From NCBI RefSeq assembly GCF_051348905.1, contig NC_135233.1, forward strand, positions 595,845,577 through 595,909,576: a stretch of DNA of 64,000 nucleotides. Reading direction: 5' to 3'. Source of the DNA: Ranitomeya variabilis (Eukaryota > Chordata > Amphibia > Anura > Dendrobatidae). Both the position numbers and the translations under genes were made by a program. Position 1 is the first letter of the stretch. Each line of letters starts with the position of its first letter. Shown one piece after another: positions 62,672 through 64,000 of the stretch. Below the pieces are notes generated by a model. The model saw only the letters and a program-made list of their open reading frames with translations. It made no database searches and was not told where the DNA came from.

Positions 62672-64000
62672 TGCACCTTCTAGTTTGCCCATGTATGGGG
62701 CTCCACCTTCTAGTTTGCCCATGTATGGGGCTCCACCTTCTAGTTTGCCCATGTATGGGGTTCCACCTTCTAGTTTGCCCATGTATGGGGCTCCACCTTC
62801 TAGTGTGCCCATGTATGGGGCTCCACCTTCTAGTTTGCCCATGTATGGGGCTCCACCTTCTAGTTTGCCCATGTATGGGGCTCCACCTTCTAGTTTGCCC
62901 ATGTATGGGGCTCCACCTTCTAGTTTGCCCATGTATGGGGCTCCACCTTCTAGTTTGCCCATGTATGGGGCTCCACCTTCTAGTTTGCCCATGTATGGGG
63001 CTCCACCTTCTAGTTTGCCCATGTATGGGGCTCCACCTTCTAGTTTGCCCATGTATGGGGCTCCACCTTCTAGTTTGCCCATGTATGGGGCTCCACCTTC
63101 TAGTTTGCCCATGTATGGGGCTCCACCTTCTAGTTTGCCCATGTATGGGGCAGGGTGGATTGATTTAAATCATGATTTAAATCACGATTTAAATCAAAAG
63201 ATTTTTTTCTATTTAAATCGGATCGATTTAAATCATGATTTTAATCATGATTTAAATCACTGATTTAAATCAAAAGGTTTTTTTTAATATAAATCACGAT
63301 TAAAATGAGAAGTGAGAGCAGTGCGCATGTGCGCCCATAGTTACACGGACGAAACTAGGGGCAACGATCTAACGCCAGGGTGAGGGGGGGACCCCAAAGT
63401 AAGTAAAAATCTTTTTTGTTTTACTATATGGCAATAGGTAGGTGTTTAAAAGCAGCATGTCTTAATTGTATAAACTACTAATAGCCTCCACATTTTGTTC
63501 ATACTGCCCCTTTAATTCCACACTTCTAGCTTGGTTTCACTTTTGGTTTAGTTTCTTTTTCCATTCAGTTGACATGCCCAAACTTGTTGGATAGTCAGCA
63601 TCCTACAGAAACCTCTGGAAGAGCATGGCATTGTGAATGTTACACATATACAGCCTTTATTCTACTGAGTTAAACAACTCAGCTTTATCTCATGATGGAA
63701 GAACCTTTGGATGGTAAAATATTTTCCTCAAAAAGCAGTTTATTGAAAAAAATCCGATTTAAATCAAAAAAATCCGATTTAAATCAAAAAAATCCGATTT
63801 TTTTTGATTTTTTTAAAAAAAACATTGATTTTTATCCACCCTGGTATGGGGCTCCACCTTCTAGTTTGCCCATGTATGGGGCTCCACCTTCTACTTTGCC
63901 CATGTATGGGGCTCCACCTTCTAGTTTGCCCATGTATGGAGGTCCACCTTCTAGTTTGCCCATGTATGGGGCTCCACCTTCTAGTTTGCACATGTATGGG
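62672..64000. repeat. 30-bp minisatellite, interrupted by a transposon
   Basis: Unit CTCCACCTTCTAGTTTGCCC plus ATGTATGGGG. About 16 almost identical copies at 62672-63150 and about five more at 63844-64000, running off the window. 30 bp is ten codons, so it reads open on both strands (MYGAPPSSLP or GKLEGGAPYM). No evidence of translation. Confidence 0.95.
63151..63843. mobile_element. hAT-type non-autonomous element inside the 30-bp array
   Basis: Ends CAGGGTGGATTGATTTAAAT and TTGATTTTTATCCACCCTG. The 8-bp duplication GTATGGGG is present at 63143-63150 and 63844-63851; both copies are part of the 30-bp unit. Subterminal GATTTAAATC motifs repeat on both sides. 693 bp, no transposase. Confidence 0.9.

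Noticed and set aside
62657-63263. Open frames repeating MYGAPPSSLP or GKLEGGAPYM, resembling a proline-rich repeat protein
   Set aside because: The unit is 30 bp, so any frame without a stop repeats as ten residues. Both strands are open, and it lies in a ZNF276 intron.

Overview
The window looks like a neobatrachian (tree-frog or toad-like) amphibian chromosome. Short exons are separated by introns packed with minisatellites, TA microsatellites and amphibian-type dispersed repeats. The gene order CDK10 - SPATA2L - VPS9D1 - ZNF276, with orientations + - - +, is that of human 16q24.3. One extra gene, an atypical short-chain dehydrogenase (SDR), lies between SPATA2L and VPS9D1. All gene models were built by hand from exon translations, GT/AG sites and phase bookkeeping; no transcript data were available.

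Layout. 1-5770: the last ten coding exons of CDK10 (+), with a 25-bp satellite in the last intron. 5771-12560: gene-free, holding a second 25-bp minisatellite grading into GT-rich repeat, an 86-bp satellite block, a Tc1-like remnant and a TA-flanked inverted-repeat element. 12786-15500: SPATA2L (-), two coding exons, a probable 5' UTR intron filled by a minisatellite, and a compact promoter. 16080-19050: a cluster of one non-autonomous repeat family. 19117-34285: one giant TTAA-flanked non-coding element, split by a DIRS-type retroelement fossil, two solo LTRs, a 2.5-kb foldback element and a Penelope-like fragment. 34689-35160: 86-bp satellite, inverted. 35713-38575: SDR gene (+), six exons. 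40990-56070: VPS9D1 (-), fifteen coding exons, 651 codons. 56515-64000: ZNF276 (+), first four coding exons only; intron 1 is a 3.7-kb array of the 86-bp satellite, and the intron after exon 4 holds the same satellite inverted, then a 30-bp minisatellite interrupted by a hAT-type insertion.

The genes do not form a pathway. CDK10 is a cyclin-M-dependent kinase, SPATA2L belongs to the CYLD/LUBAC adaptor family, VPS9D1 carries a Rab5-type exchange domain, and ZNF276 is a ZAD/C2H2 zinc-finger protein. What joins them is old conserved synteny. The most interesting points are: a duplicated zinc-ligand module in SPATA2L; an SDR-fold gene that lacks the usual catalytic Tyr/Lys; an apparently perfect 405-bp tandem duplication covering the 3' half of a VPS9D1 exon; oppositely oriented 86-bp arrays flanking ZNF276 exons 2-4; and a transposon that carries degenerate telomere-like repeats.
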